A DNA stretch of 20,850 bases from an uncultured Eubacteriales bacterium (GCA_902477055.1 CABSFY010000035.1:1-20850), one strand, 5' to 3'. Shown: positions 1 through 8,792, counted from the first letter of the stretch. Program-made: numbers and translations. The notes: generated by a model from the sequence alone, not told the origin.

Positions 1-29
1 ATGTTATCATATATGATAACGATTGTCAA
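1..29 (-). promoter_or_regulatory. Sigma-A-type promoter with an 18-bp palindrome in the spacer
   Basis: Read on the minus strand, TTGACA (positions 24-29) is followed by a 17-base spacer and TAACAT (1-6), a perfect -35 and a 4/6 -10. The perfect palindrome GTTATCATATATGATAAC occupies 3-20, so it covers most of the spacer and part of the -10. That placement is typical of a repressor operator. The promoter would drive a gene to the left of the window. The regulator is not identifiable from the palindrome alone. Confidence 0.5.
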
Positions 30-96
30 GAGGTTCGGCTATCTTTCCAAGTCCCCGCTCGCTGGCGGAGAAAGCGAGCGTGTATTTTCCAGCCAT
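7..96 (-). CDS. Possible 29-residue small protein, unrecognised
   Basis: An ATG at 94-96 (minus) follows a strong GGAGGTGG ribosome-binding site seven bases upstream and reads 29 codons (starting MAGKYTLAF) to a TGA at 7-9. The last codons run through the -35 and palindrome described at 1-29. The peptide is polar with no membrane segment and matches no family I recognise. It could be a leader peptide for the gene left of the window, a fragment of a larger broken gene, or chance. The ribosome-binding site is the only strong evidence. A longer in-frame reading up to 204 exists, but it would run back through the terminator at 187-225. Confidence 0.3.
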   Translation of the reverse strand: MAGKYTLAFSASERGLGKIAEPLDNRYHI

Positions 97-186
97 ATTT
101 CCACCTCCATCTTTTGATACGAAATGCACACCCCACAGATAAATCGTTAAACTGTGCGGGAGATTATGAAAAAGTATACCCCAAAG

Positions 187-225
187 AAACCGTCGGCAGC
201 ACATGGTTTGTACTGCCGACGGTTT
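187..225 (-). terminator. Intrinsic terminator of the SLH surface-protein gene
   Basis: A perfect 13-bp stem (AAACCGTCGGCAG at 187-199 with its complement at 213-225) encloses a 13-base loop. On the minus strand the stem ends in TTT and is followed by CTTTGG. It lies about 40 bases past the stop codon of the gene ending at 266. The plus-strand side also has GGTTTTGGTTT, so weak bidirectional activity is possible. Confidence 0.75.
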
Positions 226-265
226 TGGTTTACTGCGCTGAATGATTCCTTATAATCCTGCGTTT

Positions 266-3200
266 TTACTTTGCTTGGCTGCTGCGGTAGAGGAAGGTCA
301 CGGCCTGCGCTCTCGTGCAGTCGTTGCCGGAGCCGAACAGGCCGCCGCCGATACCGACGGTGATCTCGTTCTGCTCTGCCCACGCAACTGCGTTTGCATA
401 GTAAGCGTTCGCCGCTACATCGCTGAATGCGCTGCCGCCGCTGACGGCGGGAGAACCTGCCGCACGATACAGGAAGGTGACCGCCTGTTCACGAGTGCAG
501 GTGGCGTTCGGGCTGAACTTGCCGTCGCCGGTACCGCCGGTGATGCCGTTCTCCTCAGCCCACGCAACTGCCTTGGCATAGTAGCTGTTGCTGGAAACAT
601 CCGTGAAGCTGCCCATGCTCTTGGGTTCGGGAGAACCGGCCGCACGCCACAGGAAGGTGACGATCTGGCTGCGGGTGCAGGGATCGTTCGGGCTGAAGTG
701 CACAGCGTCTGTGCCGTTGGTGATGCCCTTCTGTGCCGCCCACAAAACTGCGTCATAGTAGTAATCCCCTGCCTTGACATCCACAAAGAAATTGCGCATG
801 GTGTTGTCGTCCATGATTGTCAGCGTGCCGTTCTGAGCGACAACTGTGTAATTGTCCTCCATACCGGACTTCAGTTTTGTATCCGTATTGGTCGTGATGG
901 CAAATGTACCGGCTGTCTTGCCGTCCACCTCTGCCGCAATAGATGCCGTTGCATCCTTATCAACGACCTTGTCCTTGGTGTCGCCGTTTACAAAGCCGGT
1001 GTAAGAAACGGTCAGATCCGCAGGCACAGTGTCATTTACATACATAGACTTGTCATCCGCCTTAGCGGTCAGCTGTGCCTTGCTCAGCTCAACCGGAATG
1101 TCGATGGACGTCTGCTTATAATTGGCTGTCTGAGCTGCGGTCGCTGTGATATACGCTGTACCGGTGCCGCTCTTGGCGGTAAACTTGCCGTCCTCGCCCT
1201 TGGTGAGCAGCGACTCGCTGCCGGACTTGACTGCGTAAATCACCTCTCCCTGCGCCCCGGTGATGGGTGTAACTTCGAAGGTTTCGCCATAAGTGGCGGT
1301 CATATCGGTCTTTCCGAGTGTCTGGTCAGCCCTGCCGATGATGAAGTTTGCGGCAGCACTGCCGGCGTAGTTGCCGCCTGCCACGGCCGTAACGGTAACA
1401 GTCGCAGTACCGGCATTGGTGTTGCTCTCGTAGGTAACGGTGTAATCCGTGCCCTTCTCCAGCTTAATCTCGCCGTACTTGACCTCAGGTTCCGGCGTGA
1501 TTGCCTTGCCGGTGTAGGTCTGATCGGTGATCGTTGCAACCATGTCGGCTGTCAGCATCTTCGGGCTGATGGTGAAATTCCCCATATCCTCGCTGAACAC
1601 CAGTGTATAGTTGCTTGCCTTGAAGGTGCCTTTGTCTGCCAGAGCCAGATTGCCCTGTGTAATGGCATAGGTGTCGGCATTTTCACCGGTTTCTCTGCTC
1701 AGTGCGCCAATAAAGTTCACAGTTTCGCCGTTGACTGCACCAGTGTACGTATAGGTCAGTGCCGTATCCGCTGTGCCGTAAACCTTGCTCTGATCAGCTG
1801 TCGGCGTAACGGTGATGGTGGCCGGAGAAATGGTGAAGGCAACCTTCGCCTCACCGGAGTAGCCATCTGTGCCAGACGGCACACTCACCTTGAGGTAATA
1901 GCTGCCGACATCCTTGGGCGCAGTGGTCAGCGGAGTGTTCTCGCCATCCTTGAACCATTTGTACGCAAATTCGCCGTCGTAGCCCGCTGCGGTGGCTGTT
2001 CCATCGTAGGACACCGCCGTGCCGTCATAGGTCTTGATGCCGTTGGTGAGTCCGGAAATGGTAATGCCGTCCGTGTTGATGTCTACCGACGCGTTGACCT
2101 TGACAGTTATGTCGTTGGTGGCATCCTTGCGATATGTACGGCTGTAGTTTGTGACTGTGTAATATGCCACCGCCGTGAACTTGTGCGTACCGGGTGTCAG
2201 TGTGTCGGTGGTATAGGTGCGCTCGGTAGCACCGGGAATGATCGTTTTTTTGCCGTTTGCATCCACGGCGTACCACTGGTAGCTTTCCAGCGTGCAAGCG
2301 GTGTCATCCGTGCTCCAGTATGCGTACAAGGTTGCCGGTTCACCGGAAGCGAACGCGTATTTGCTGCTGGAAACAGTCAGTTCGACCTTGGAGTCTTTAT
2401 CGTAATGCGTTTCCACTTCCTCGATCTTGAGCGTCTGTGCTTCGGCGTCATACACCAGTCGGTAGTTCTCGGGCTTGTAGCTGCTCGTAGGCGCATAGTT
2501 GCTGAGGGTAAAGCAGCTCCGAAGCTCCTCCGTCACGCCGGTGATGGTGTACTTAAATTCGTCGTAGATGGCCGACTTGCCTGCGCCAAGCACAATCTTG
2601 GAATCCGGGCTCAGCTTGGAGGCGTCTACCGTGCCGCCCCGGCCATACAGGCCGAAGCCGCCGGTGATGTTTACCGTGCCCTCCAGCGTAACCTTCGCAT
2701 TAGCATTCTCCAAATACAGCGCACCATAGCTATAATCATAAGAAGTCGGGTCCGAATCCGGCGCATTATAGGTGAGTGTGCTGTCCTTGATGATGTGCTT
2801 GCCGGCGCCAAGCTGCACGGTGCTGCCAAAGGCGTCCGCCGGCGTTACCGTCACATGGTCCAGACTTGTGGTGTAGTCCTCGCCGGTGTACTTGACCTTG
2901 CGCATATCAATGCGGCCAGCCACAGTCAGATTTTCCAGCACCAGACGATCGGTAGGATCATACTTATCCCAGCTGTAGCCACTATAGCCAAGATTGATGC
3001 TTCCATAAATGGTGCTTGGATGTTCGGCGCAGTTGGTGATGGTCAGTTTTTGCCTTGCGATGTCCGAGCTATAGAGCGTGCTCCAAGTATCTCTGGTTCC
3101 AAGCTTCAATGTCAGATCGTGACCATTCAGGCACAGGTAGCGCTCCCCATTCATCGTAAAGCGATGGTAACTGTCACATCCTTCCTTGATCGTCCATGTA

Positions 3201-6200
3201 ATATCCTTGGTCAGATACAGGTTATCGGCGGGAATGGTATATGTCTTGATGCTATCCTCTGCGGTAATATCCTTCGACAGCGCCTTATAGAACTGCGTTC
3301 CGTCCGTGTGGCTGTGCTCCGCAGGGGCATCCTTTTTAATGCCTGTGGTGCCTTCGCCGCTTGCCCAGGTGTAGCCCTTCGGCATGGCGAAGTTCTTCTT
3401 CTGCGTATCTGTCCACACCGTGCCCGCAAAGTCCAGACTGATTCCCTCAAAGCGGAACGTGATGGGCGCAGCGCTGCTGAAGCTGTCACCCAATGCGATC
3501 TTGTAGTTGTCCGGCGCGGCAAGCATTGTCCTGAGCACTGCGCCCTCTTCGACCTTGGTATACTTCAGTTCGCCGTCCAGCTTCAATGTGCCGCCGGTGC
3601 CGTTCGCTACATAGGGATATTTCGTGCCGGTATCCGCCACCAGCGCCCCGCCGTTCAGGTTTGCCTCGCCACCGGTCAGTTGGAAGAAGTATCGGGTGTA
3701 CTTGCTCTTGTCGCTGTTGTTCTTCAGCGCCAGCGTGCACCCATTCACATTCGCCGTGCCGCCGCTGACCGTGAACATATCGGTATCCGCAGTAAAGCTG
3801 CCGCCTTGCAAGTTCATCGTGCCGCCGCTGACCGTAAAATAGGTCGTGCAGTTGCTGAGATCCAGATTATTATACGTCGCCGTGCCGCCGCTGTTGCTCA
3901 CATTCAAACTGATACCGTCGGCAACAGTCAACGCTTTGACATTCAGCGTACCGGCATTATTGATTGCAGCACGATTGTAAGTGCTCGTGCCCGTCTGTAT
4001 GCTTGCGCTTTCAACGGTGGCCGAAGCGGTCTGACCCACGCTCACCAGATGGGTATTGCTACTATGAGTCTTTACGGTAACATCAGTCAGCGTCGCATTG
4101 GCGGTATCAGACACGCTGACGCCATGAATCGTGTCAAACGTGACCTTATTCAGCTCCACCTGTGCGTTTCCGTAGCAGCGGATTGCGTTGCTCAGGTAGG
4201 AGTTCCCAGACAGGGTGGTAAAGGTGACATTGGAGAAGCTCGCTGTTTCATCGTAGAGTTCAAAGCCACGCCTGCCGATTATGAAGTTACCGCCGGTTAC
4301 GGTGACTGTTCCCGTAGAATTAGAAGCCGTTGTGCTGTTCGGGCCCACCAGCATACCGAAAGCTTTGTTCTCCTGCACCCAGGTGCCGCCGGAGATGTTC
4401 AGCGTGCCGCCGTTCATGCTGACCAGCGCTTGATAGTCATAGTCGCTGCCGTGGCCGTATGTATATGCAGGCGGCATTGTCAGCGTGCCGCCGGTAACAT
4501 TCACCGTTGCGCCGCTGACAACATTCCGGACCGCCCAGAGCGCAGTGATCGCGCCGCCCTGGATGGTGACCGTGTTGGTGTTGGGGCCCTCAGTGCTGCC
4601 GGTAATGCGCACCGCTTCTTTTGCCTCCAGCGTGCCGCTTTCCAGCGTAAAGTTCGCCGTGGGCGCCAGTTGGATGCCGCCGTCCGTCAGCTTACCGCCG
4701 CCGGTGAGTTCGTCCTGAATGGTCAGCGTGCCGCCGTCCTGCACTTGCACATGATAATAATAATAACCGCTGTAACCGTAAGCACGCTCGCTAAAGCTCA
4801 GCGTATTGCCGTTCAAGCAGATCGTAACATTGCCGCTAATCGTGAGGTCATGCGTCATCGCCACCGACTGCGGCAGATAGTAGCATCCTGTCGTCAACGC
4901 GGTGTCGGTGTCCTTGAGCTGTTTGTAGGTCGTACTGTCGTGCTTGTGCTCTCCTGTCAGTTCCAGAGAAAGGGTCTTGGCCGTTGCGTTATACTTTACT
5001 GCATAGTTCGCGTTAGCGGAAGATACGGTGGAGGTCAGGTCTTCCGTCACATTTTCCGCAAACACACCCGGCTTCTCCATGACGATCTTCACGCGCGGCG
5101 CTGTGTCGCCCTCTTTCAGCACAGCCATTTTGGCGTCTGTGCAGAGATAAACGGCGCTGTTTGCCATCTTCACGTCGCCCTTTGCGGTGAGGCTGGCGTC
5201 CTTGTTGACAACGCGAACGGCGTAATAGCCGGTGTTGGTCCTATAGGTGCCGCCTGCCAGAACCACCGCACCGCCATTGAGCATGATAATGTCTTTTTGC
5301 AGATCCTCTGCGGCAGCAGCGCCGGAAACCGTCAGCTCGCCGCCGTCCACAACGACCTGTCCTTTGCCGGTGGCTTTCACGTTCGCCAAGTCCATGTTGC
5401 CTGCGTTGTTCAGCATCACGCCGCTCAAAACAAAGCGGTTGCTCCTCATGGACACAGTGCCGCCGTTGTTGACCAGAGTATATTTCGTGCCCGTGCCAAA
5501 CTCCGGGTCGTAGATGCTCTCCCAGGAATCGAACTTAAACGTGCCGTCAGGCTCGACCCGGATCACCGTTTCCGCGTTGGGCGCGGAGAGGACAACATTG
5601 CTGTACTTCTCCTGCACACATTCCACGCTGCCGCCAGCTACCACAATGGCCGCGCTGTTCGCTCCGGAAGCGCCGCTGGTGACCCGCGTGATCTTCACCT
5701 CGCCGCCGGTTACATTGACAGCCTCTTTGTTGCCCACGGTGGTGAGCGTGCCTGCCAGCCGCGCCGTACCCGCCGTGTTGGAGAGCACCGGACCTGCACC
5801 GTTGTTGATCACGCTGATCTTCTGGACGTCCATCGTACCGCTGTTGACGATGGTGGGCGCGGTGCCGTTGTTAGTCACAGTGCTGAGGCTTTCATTAGTA
5901 TCGATACCGCTCTTGTCATGGCAGCGCCAGGTCAGCGTGCCGGTATTCACAATAGCCGTTTTGCTGCCGCTGTTCACGTCGATGCAATTATAATCATAGT
6001 GATTAATGCCAGAACTCGGCTCAGACCATCCGACTTTCCGCAGCTCCAGCGTGCCTTTGTTCACAATCTGACCATAGATGGTGCTCTTGGGATTGTACCA
6101 AGTGGACTCCACCTCCAGACACAGCGTGCCGCCCGCTTCCACGGTAATGTTGCCGGTCACATTGAATTTGTGCAGGCAAAGGGTGATGTTCGCGCCGTTG

Positions 6201-7801
6201 GGGATGGTGATGTCGCCCGTCCAGTCCTGCGTGAGATAATACCGGTGCGTGCCGGTCCATTCGCTGCTGCCTTGCACCAGCGCTGTATAGCTCTTGCCCT
6301 CATGATCCAAGCTGGGCACGATGGTCACCTGACCGTTACCGCTGAAGCTCAGCTCGCCGGAGCTGGTGGTGACTTTGCCCTCCAGCGAATAGCCGGGCGG
6401 ATTCGCGATCAAGTCGCCCGCGCCGTCACTGCGGACATTGATCTTTGCGTCATTGCTCAGATTGTCAACATAGAACTTCTGACCGTTTTTCAGATAAAGG
6501 TCGGTGACCGTTGTGCTGCCGCCGACGGTGATCTTTCCGGTCGTAGGTGCCGTCACCGTGCCGGTCACCTTAGTGTCCGTCAAGGTGATGTTGTCCGCGG
6601 TGATCGGGCCGCCCACCGTGGATCCTGTCAGGATGGCCTCGTTGGTGGAAACGCCAATGCGGCCGGAACTGCTGTCGTCAACGCCCTGAATGGTGGAGTT
6701 TGTCGCGTTGACCTTCTCGAAGTCCTCGACCGTGCCAACGGTAGAGTTCGTCATGGTCAAGGTATGCTTGTTTGTGCAGCGAATTCTCACACCGGACAGG
6801 TCACAGTTTGTAAGCGTATACTCGCCATCCCAGTACCAGCCGAGGTCATAATCCGCTTCCTCTATGTCGACATTTTCCATGTTATATAGTTCACACAGAT
6901 AGCTTGCCTTTTTGATCACGGCATTTCGGATCGTTTTTCCGCTTATATTGTAGCAGTTGCCGTCGATGTAGACCGGATGATTCTCGTCCGCACCGTCGAT
7001 CTTGACATAATTAGCGATCGCACCGATCAGCGTGCCGCCGGTGACGGTGAATGTGCCATCGCCCTTAACAGACGGGCAGTATGCGGGAAGTCCGATGCTT
7101 GCGCTGTCCGGGTGCATCCAGTGCTCCACCGTGCCTCCGTACATGTTGAAGGTGGAACCGGCCTCCAGCTGTACAATGGGACGCATGTAAACGACTGTCC
7201 CATCGACCATTTTATCATACATGCCATACTCGCCGTACAGCTTGCCACCGTACAGATTCAGCGTGCCGCCGTTTGCGACCTCAATAAGGCTGTCCAGCGT
7301 CCTGCCGCCGAATCGGGGGTCTTTATCCTGGTTCAGGCCGCCCTGTATGACGCCGTCACCCTGACAATCGCAGATGTTCAGGGTCGCGCCGTCCTCAACG
7401 GTAAACAGCGCTTCCGTATGATACTCCTTCTCGCCTACCGTAATCGTGTGTCCGTTTAGGCAGAGGGTAACAGTTTTGCCGGACCCGATGGGAAGCTTCT
7501 GCGAAAAATCTTCCGGATAACTTATATTATCTGTCAGATAGAATTTTGCATCCGTCAGTCCCCCTGTAGTCAATGCCTTATTGATGATAGCTCCAAGGTT
7601 CTTGTCCGTACCGCCAATAGGAATCCAGCCGCTATCATGTGTATGCGCAGTTTCTCCCGTTGTACTGTCCGCTGCAAACACACCTGCGGGCAGCATACTC
7701 AGGCACATAACCAAGCTCAAAAAGAGAGCAAGGGCCTTTATGCCCCAACGGGTATCCGTTGGGGCATGGGGAGCTCCCCATGCCGATTTGTGTTTTCTCA
7801 T
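266..7801 (-). CDS. Giant secreted SLH-anchored surface protein with beta-helix-like modules and MBG/Ig domains
   Basis: This 2511-residue protein is probably exported and held on the cell wall by its C-terminus. Residues 1-45 form a signal peptide (hydrophobic core ALALFLSLVMCLSMLPA, likely cut after GVFA). From about 50 to 1795 the sequence is Gly/Thr/Asn/Val-rich with repeated GGT.N..GG..T patterns, as in parallel beta-helix adhesins. Four modules restart with a CLNGH-like strand, near residues 110, 540, 1010 and 1560. Three of them begin with a H-x-H-[DT] motif, near 53, 952 and 1494. An Ig/PKD-like segment follows (about 1800-1905), then YDG/MBG_2-like and Ig-like repeats (about 1910-2330). 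Three SLH domains start near 2335, 2396 and 2457, with TRSQ, TREQ and TRAQ motifs. The ATG is supported by AAGGAGG. It lies 43 bases after the LytTR-PAS gene, so probably shares its transcript. The ligand is unknown; adhesion or matrix function is inference. Confidence 0.9.
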   Translation of the reverse strand: MRKHKSAWGAPHAPTDTRWGIKALALFLSLVMCLSMLPAGVFAADSTTGETAHTHDSGWIPIGGTDKNLGAIINKALTTGGLTDAKFYLTDNISYPEDFSQKLPIGSGKTVTLCLNGHTITVGEKEYHTEALFTVEDGATLNICDCQGDGVIQGGLNQDKDPRFGGRTLDSLIEVANGGTLNLYGGKLYGEYGMYDKMVDGTVVYMRPIVQLEAGSTFNMYGGTVEHWMHPDSASIGLPAYCPSVKGDGTFTVTGGTLIGAIANYVKIDGADENHPVYIDGNCYNISGKTIRNAVIKKASYLCELYNMENVDIEEADYDLGWYWDGEYTLTNCDLSGVRIRCTNKHTLTMTNSTVGTVEDFEKVNATNSTIQGVDDSSSGRIGVSTNEAILTGSTVGGPITADNITLTDTKVTGTVTAPTTGKITVGGSTTVTDLYLKNGQKFYVDNLSNDAKINVRSDGAGDLIANPPGYSLEGKVTTSSGELSFSGNGQVTIVPSLDHEGKSYTALVQGSSEWTGTHRYYLTQDWTGDITIPNGANITLCLHKFNVTGNITVEAGGTLCLEVESTWYNPKSTIYGQIVNKGTLELRKVGWSEPSSGINHYDYNCIDVNSGSKTAIVNTGTLTWRCHDKSGIDTNESLSTVTNNGTAPTIVNSGTMDVQKISVINNGAGPVLSNTAGTARLAGTLTTVGNKEAVNVTGGEVKITRVTSGASGANSAAIVVAGGSVECVQEKYSNVVLSAPNAETVIRVEPDGTFKFDSWESIYDPEFGTGTKYTLVNNGGTVSMRSNRFVLSGVMLNNAGNMDLANVKATGKGQVVVDGGELTVSGAAAAEDLQKDIIMLNGGAVVLAGGTYRTNTGYYAVRVVNKDASLTAKGDVKMANSAVYLCTDAKMAVLKEGDTAPRVKIVMEKPGVFAENVTEDLTSTVSSANANYAVKYNATAKTLSLELTGEHKHDSTTYKQLKDTDTALTTGCYYLPQSVAMTHDLTISGNVTICLNGNTLSFSERAYGYSGYYYYHVQVQDGGTLTIQDELTGGGKLTDGGIQLAPTANFTLESGTLEAKEAVRITGSTEGPNTNTVTIQGGAITALWAVRNVVSGATVNVTGGTLTMPPAYTYGHGSDYDYQALVSMNGGTLNISGGTWVQENKAFGMLVGPNSTTASNSTGTVTVTGGNFIIGRRGFELYDETASFSNVTFTTLSGNSYLSNAIRCYGNAQVELNKVTFDTIHGVSVSDTANATLTDVTVKTHSSNTHLVSVGQTASATVESASIQTGTSTYNRAAINNAGTLNVKALTVADGISLNVSNSGGTATYNNLDLSNCTTYFTVSGGTMNLQGGSFTADTDMFTVSGGTANVNGCTLALKNNSDKSKYTRYFFQLTGGEANLNGGALVADTGTKYPYVANGTGGTLKLDGELKYTKVEEGAVLRTMLAAPDNYKIALGDSFSSAAPITFRFEGISLDFAGTVWTDTQKKNFAMPKGYTWASGEGTTGIKKDAPAEHSHTDGTQFYKALSKDITAEDSIKTYTIPADNLYLTKDITWTIKEGCDSYHRFTMNGERYLCLNGHDLTLKLGTRDTWSTLYSSDIARQKLTITNCAEHPSTIYGSINLGYSGYSWDKYDPTDRLVLENLTVAGRIDMRKVKYTGEDYTTSLDHVTVTPADAFGSTVQLGAGKHIIKDSTLTYNAPDSDPTSYDYSYGALYLENANAKVTLEGTVNITGGFGLYGRGGTVDASKLSPDSKIVLGAGKSAIYDEFKYTITGVTEELRSCFTLSNYAPTSSYKPENYRLVYDAEAQTLKIEEVETHYDKDSKVELTVSSSKYAFASGEPATLYAYWSTDDTACTLESYQWYAVDANGKKTIIPGATERTYTTDTLTPGTHKFTAVAYYTVTNYSRTYRKDATNDITVKVNASVDINTDGITISGLTNGIKTYDGTAVSYDGTATAAGYDGEFAYKWFKDGENTPLTTAPKDVGSYYLKVSVPSGTDGYSGEAKVAFTISPATITVTPTADQSKVYGTADTALTYTYTGAVNGETVNFIGALSRETGENADTYAITQGNLALADKGTFKASNYTLVFSEDMGNFTISPKMLTADMVATITDQTYTGKAITPEPEVKYGEIKLEKGTDYTVTYESNTNAGTATVTVTAVAGGNYAGSAAANFIIGRADQTLGKTDMTATYGETFEVTPITGAQGEVIYAVKSGSESLLTKGEDGKFTAKSGTGTAYITATAAQTANYKQTSIDIPVELSKAQLTAKADDKSMYVNDTVPADLTVSYTGFVNGDTKDKVVDKDATASIAAEVDGKTAGTFAITTNTDTKLKSGMEDNYTVVAQNGTLTIMDDNTMRNFFVDVKAGDYYYDAVLWAAQKGITNGTDAVHFSPNDPCTRSQIVTFLWRAAGSPEPKSMGSFTDVSSNSYYAKAVAWAEENGITGGTGDGKFSPNATCTREQAVTFLYRAAGSPAVSGGSAFSDVAANAYYANAVAWAEQNEITVGIGGGLFGSGNDCTRAQAVTFLYRSSQAK
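7740..7783 (-). repeat. Two abutting perfect palindromes inside signal-peptide codons
   Basis: Positions 7740-7751 (ATGCCCCAACGG) pair perfectly with 7756-7767 around a 4-base loop. The 20-bp perfect palindrome GCATGGGGAGCTCCCCATGC occupies 7764-7783 and shares four bases with the first hairpin. In the surface-protein mRNA both hairpins lie within about 60 bases of the start codon. They encode residues 6-20 (SAWGAPHAPTDTRWG) in the n-region of the signal peptide. Without these 15 codons the peptide would read MRKHK-IKALALF, a normal signal-peptide start, so the segment looks like an in-frame 45-base insertion. Confidence 0.7.
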
Positions 7802-7844
7802 GTTTTTCCTCCTTGAAGTCTATTTCCGGCTGCAAATGCAGCAA

Positions 7845-8645
7845 TCAGACAAGTTGTTCCAGCATTTTGGCGAAATACCGCAGCTTGGCGTTGTTCGCGT
7901 CGCCGCTGTCCTCCGCAAATTTCATCTCTGCAATGTCGAACAGCAGGCAGCCGCAGTGCCCGGGCTGGGTCGGAAAGCAGATAATTTTCAAATATGTGTC
8001 GATCTCCGGGCTGTGGGCGATCATTTCGAGTGTTTCACCGTAGAGTGCAGCGCGTTCGTAGTTTTTCAGCCACTTGCTGTCCATGTTGGGAAACACGCTG
8101 TGGAACGAGCGCCCGATCAGCTCATGCAGCGGCGTCTTTTCCAACCGCGCAAGCGCGGGATTGGCATATCGAAAAATCCAGTCGACAGCGTTTTTGTCCT
8201 CATTGAGCACCATTTCAATAACAGTGAACGCAATCGGCAGCGTATCAAAGCAGCGGTACTGTGCATGCAGCTCGTCATCGGGCGCAGACAGCGTTTCACT
8301 GTCAATATTGTTCATCAGCCGCACCCGCTTTTCGTTCAGTTCGGCAATCAGCTCCTTCTTCTTCCGGGCAACATAGCTGATCCGTTCGCCGTTGTTCAGG
8401 TTGATCTTTTCTGTAATGTTATGAATGGCCATCACCGACACCAGCCTGCTGCGATGGGGCTTGAGAAAGCCGTCCCCCAGTTTGCTTTCCAGCTTTTCCA
8501 AAGTCATGCGTGTCTTGTAGATTTTCCCGCCGGAGTTATGAATCTCCGCAATGTTCTCACTGATGTTGATGTAAAGAATCGTGCGGATATCCAGCGCAAT
8601 GTCCTGCCGGTCGGAGTGAATGGTAAGCAGATTCGTGTTCTGCAA
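7845..8645 (-). CDS. LytTR-PAS transcriptional regulator
   Basis: The 266-residue protein has a LytTR DNA-binding domain at about 5-105 (LLTIHSDRQDIALDIRTILY, later FLKPHRSRLVSVMAI). A PAS-type sensory domain follows at about 130-250 (WIFRYANPALARLEKTPLHE, then LIGRSFHSVFP). This order, with the DNA-binding domain first and no receiver domain, differs from classical two-component LytTR regulators and suggests direct sensing of a small ligand or redox state. The start is TTG at 8643-8645: no ATG or GTG lies upstream before the in-frame stop at 8721, and the LytTR fold is complete from here. No clear ribosome-binding site precedes it. The stop lies 43 bases before the giant surface-protein gene, with no terminator between, so it probably controls that gene. 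Confidence 0.8.
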   Translation of the reverse strand: MQNTNLLTIHSDRQDIALDIRTILYINISENIAEIHNSGGKIYKTRMTLEKLESKLGDGFLKPHRSRLVSVMAIHNITEKINLNNGERISYVARKKKELIAELNEKRVRLMNNIDSETLSAPDDELHAQYRCFDTLPIAFTVIEMVLNEDKNAVDWIFRYANPALARLEKTPLHELIGRSFHSVFPNMDSKWLKNYERAALYGETLEMIAHSPEIDTYLKIICFPTQPGHCGCLLFDIAEMKFAEDSGDANNAKLRYFAKMLEQLV

Positions 8646-8651
8646 TAAAGA

Positions 8652-8717
8652 GTGAAACAGGACCGCTTCAAGGGTCAGGCGTATACGGCAGAGCAGGCAA
8701 ACAAGCTGTTTCGCCCC
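8652..8717 (+). pseudogene. Possible remnant of a tyrosine-recombinase gene
   Basis: In the plus frame starting at GTG 8652 the peptide KQDRFKGQAYTAEQANKLF appears. From memory this resembles the F-x-G-x-x-Y-T-x-E-Q-x-x-x-L-F segment of phage-type integrases, just before the catalytic domain. After about 22 codons the likeness ends. The frame stays open to 8915 but crosses the lysS terminator and shows no integrase catalytic residues. There is no ribosome-binding site and a stop codon sits just before the GTG. This is a family resemblance without a search; a chance match is possible. Confidence 0.3.
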
Positions 8718-8756
8718 CGATCAGGAATGTTCCTGTTGAATGTCTATTCGATTTTC

Positions 8757-8792
8757 AACAGAAAAAGCCCGCTGACCGAAATCAGCGGGCTT
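8757..8792 (-). terminator. Intrinsic terminator downstream of lysS
   Basis: An 11-bp perfect stem (8765-8775 with 8782-8792, AAGCCCGCTGA and complement) has a 6-base loop. On the minus strand it is followed by TTTTTCTG. It lies about 115 bases past the lysS stop codon and is well placed to end the greA-lysS transcript. The stretch 8793-8908 between stop codon and stem holds a direct repeat (8858-8868 and 8879-8889) and no gene I can support. Confidence 0.85.

Noticed and set aside
3740..3850. Repeated GTGCCGCCGCTGACCGT-like units as a CRISPR-like array
   Set aside because: They are codon-level repeats of the Gly-Gly-Thr beta-helix motif with irregular spacing inside a coding region.
242..6889. 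A 2215-codon open frame on the plus strand opposite the surface-protein gene
   Set aside because: It is codon-aligned with the real gene, has no ribosome-binding site, no recognisable domain and Cys/Arg/His-rich composition typical of antisense shadows. The minus-strand protein has clear signal peptide and SLH domains.
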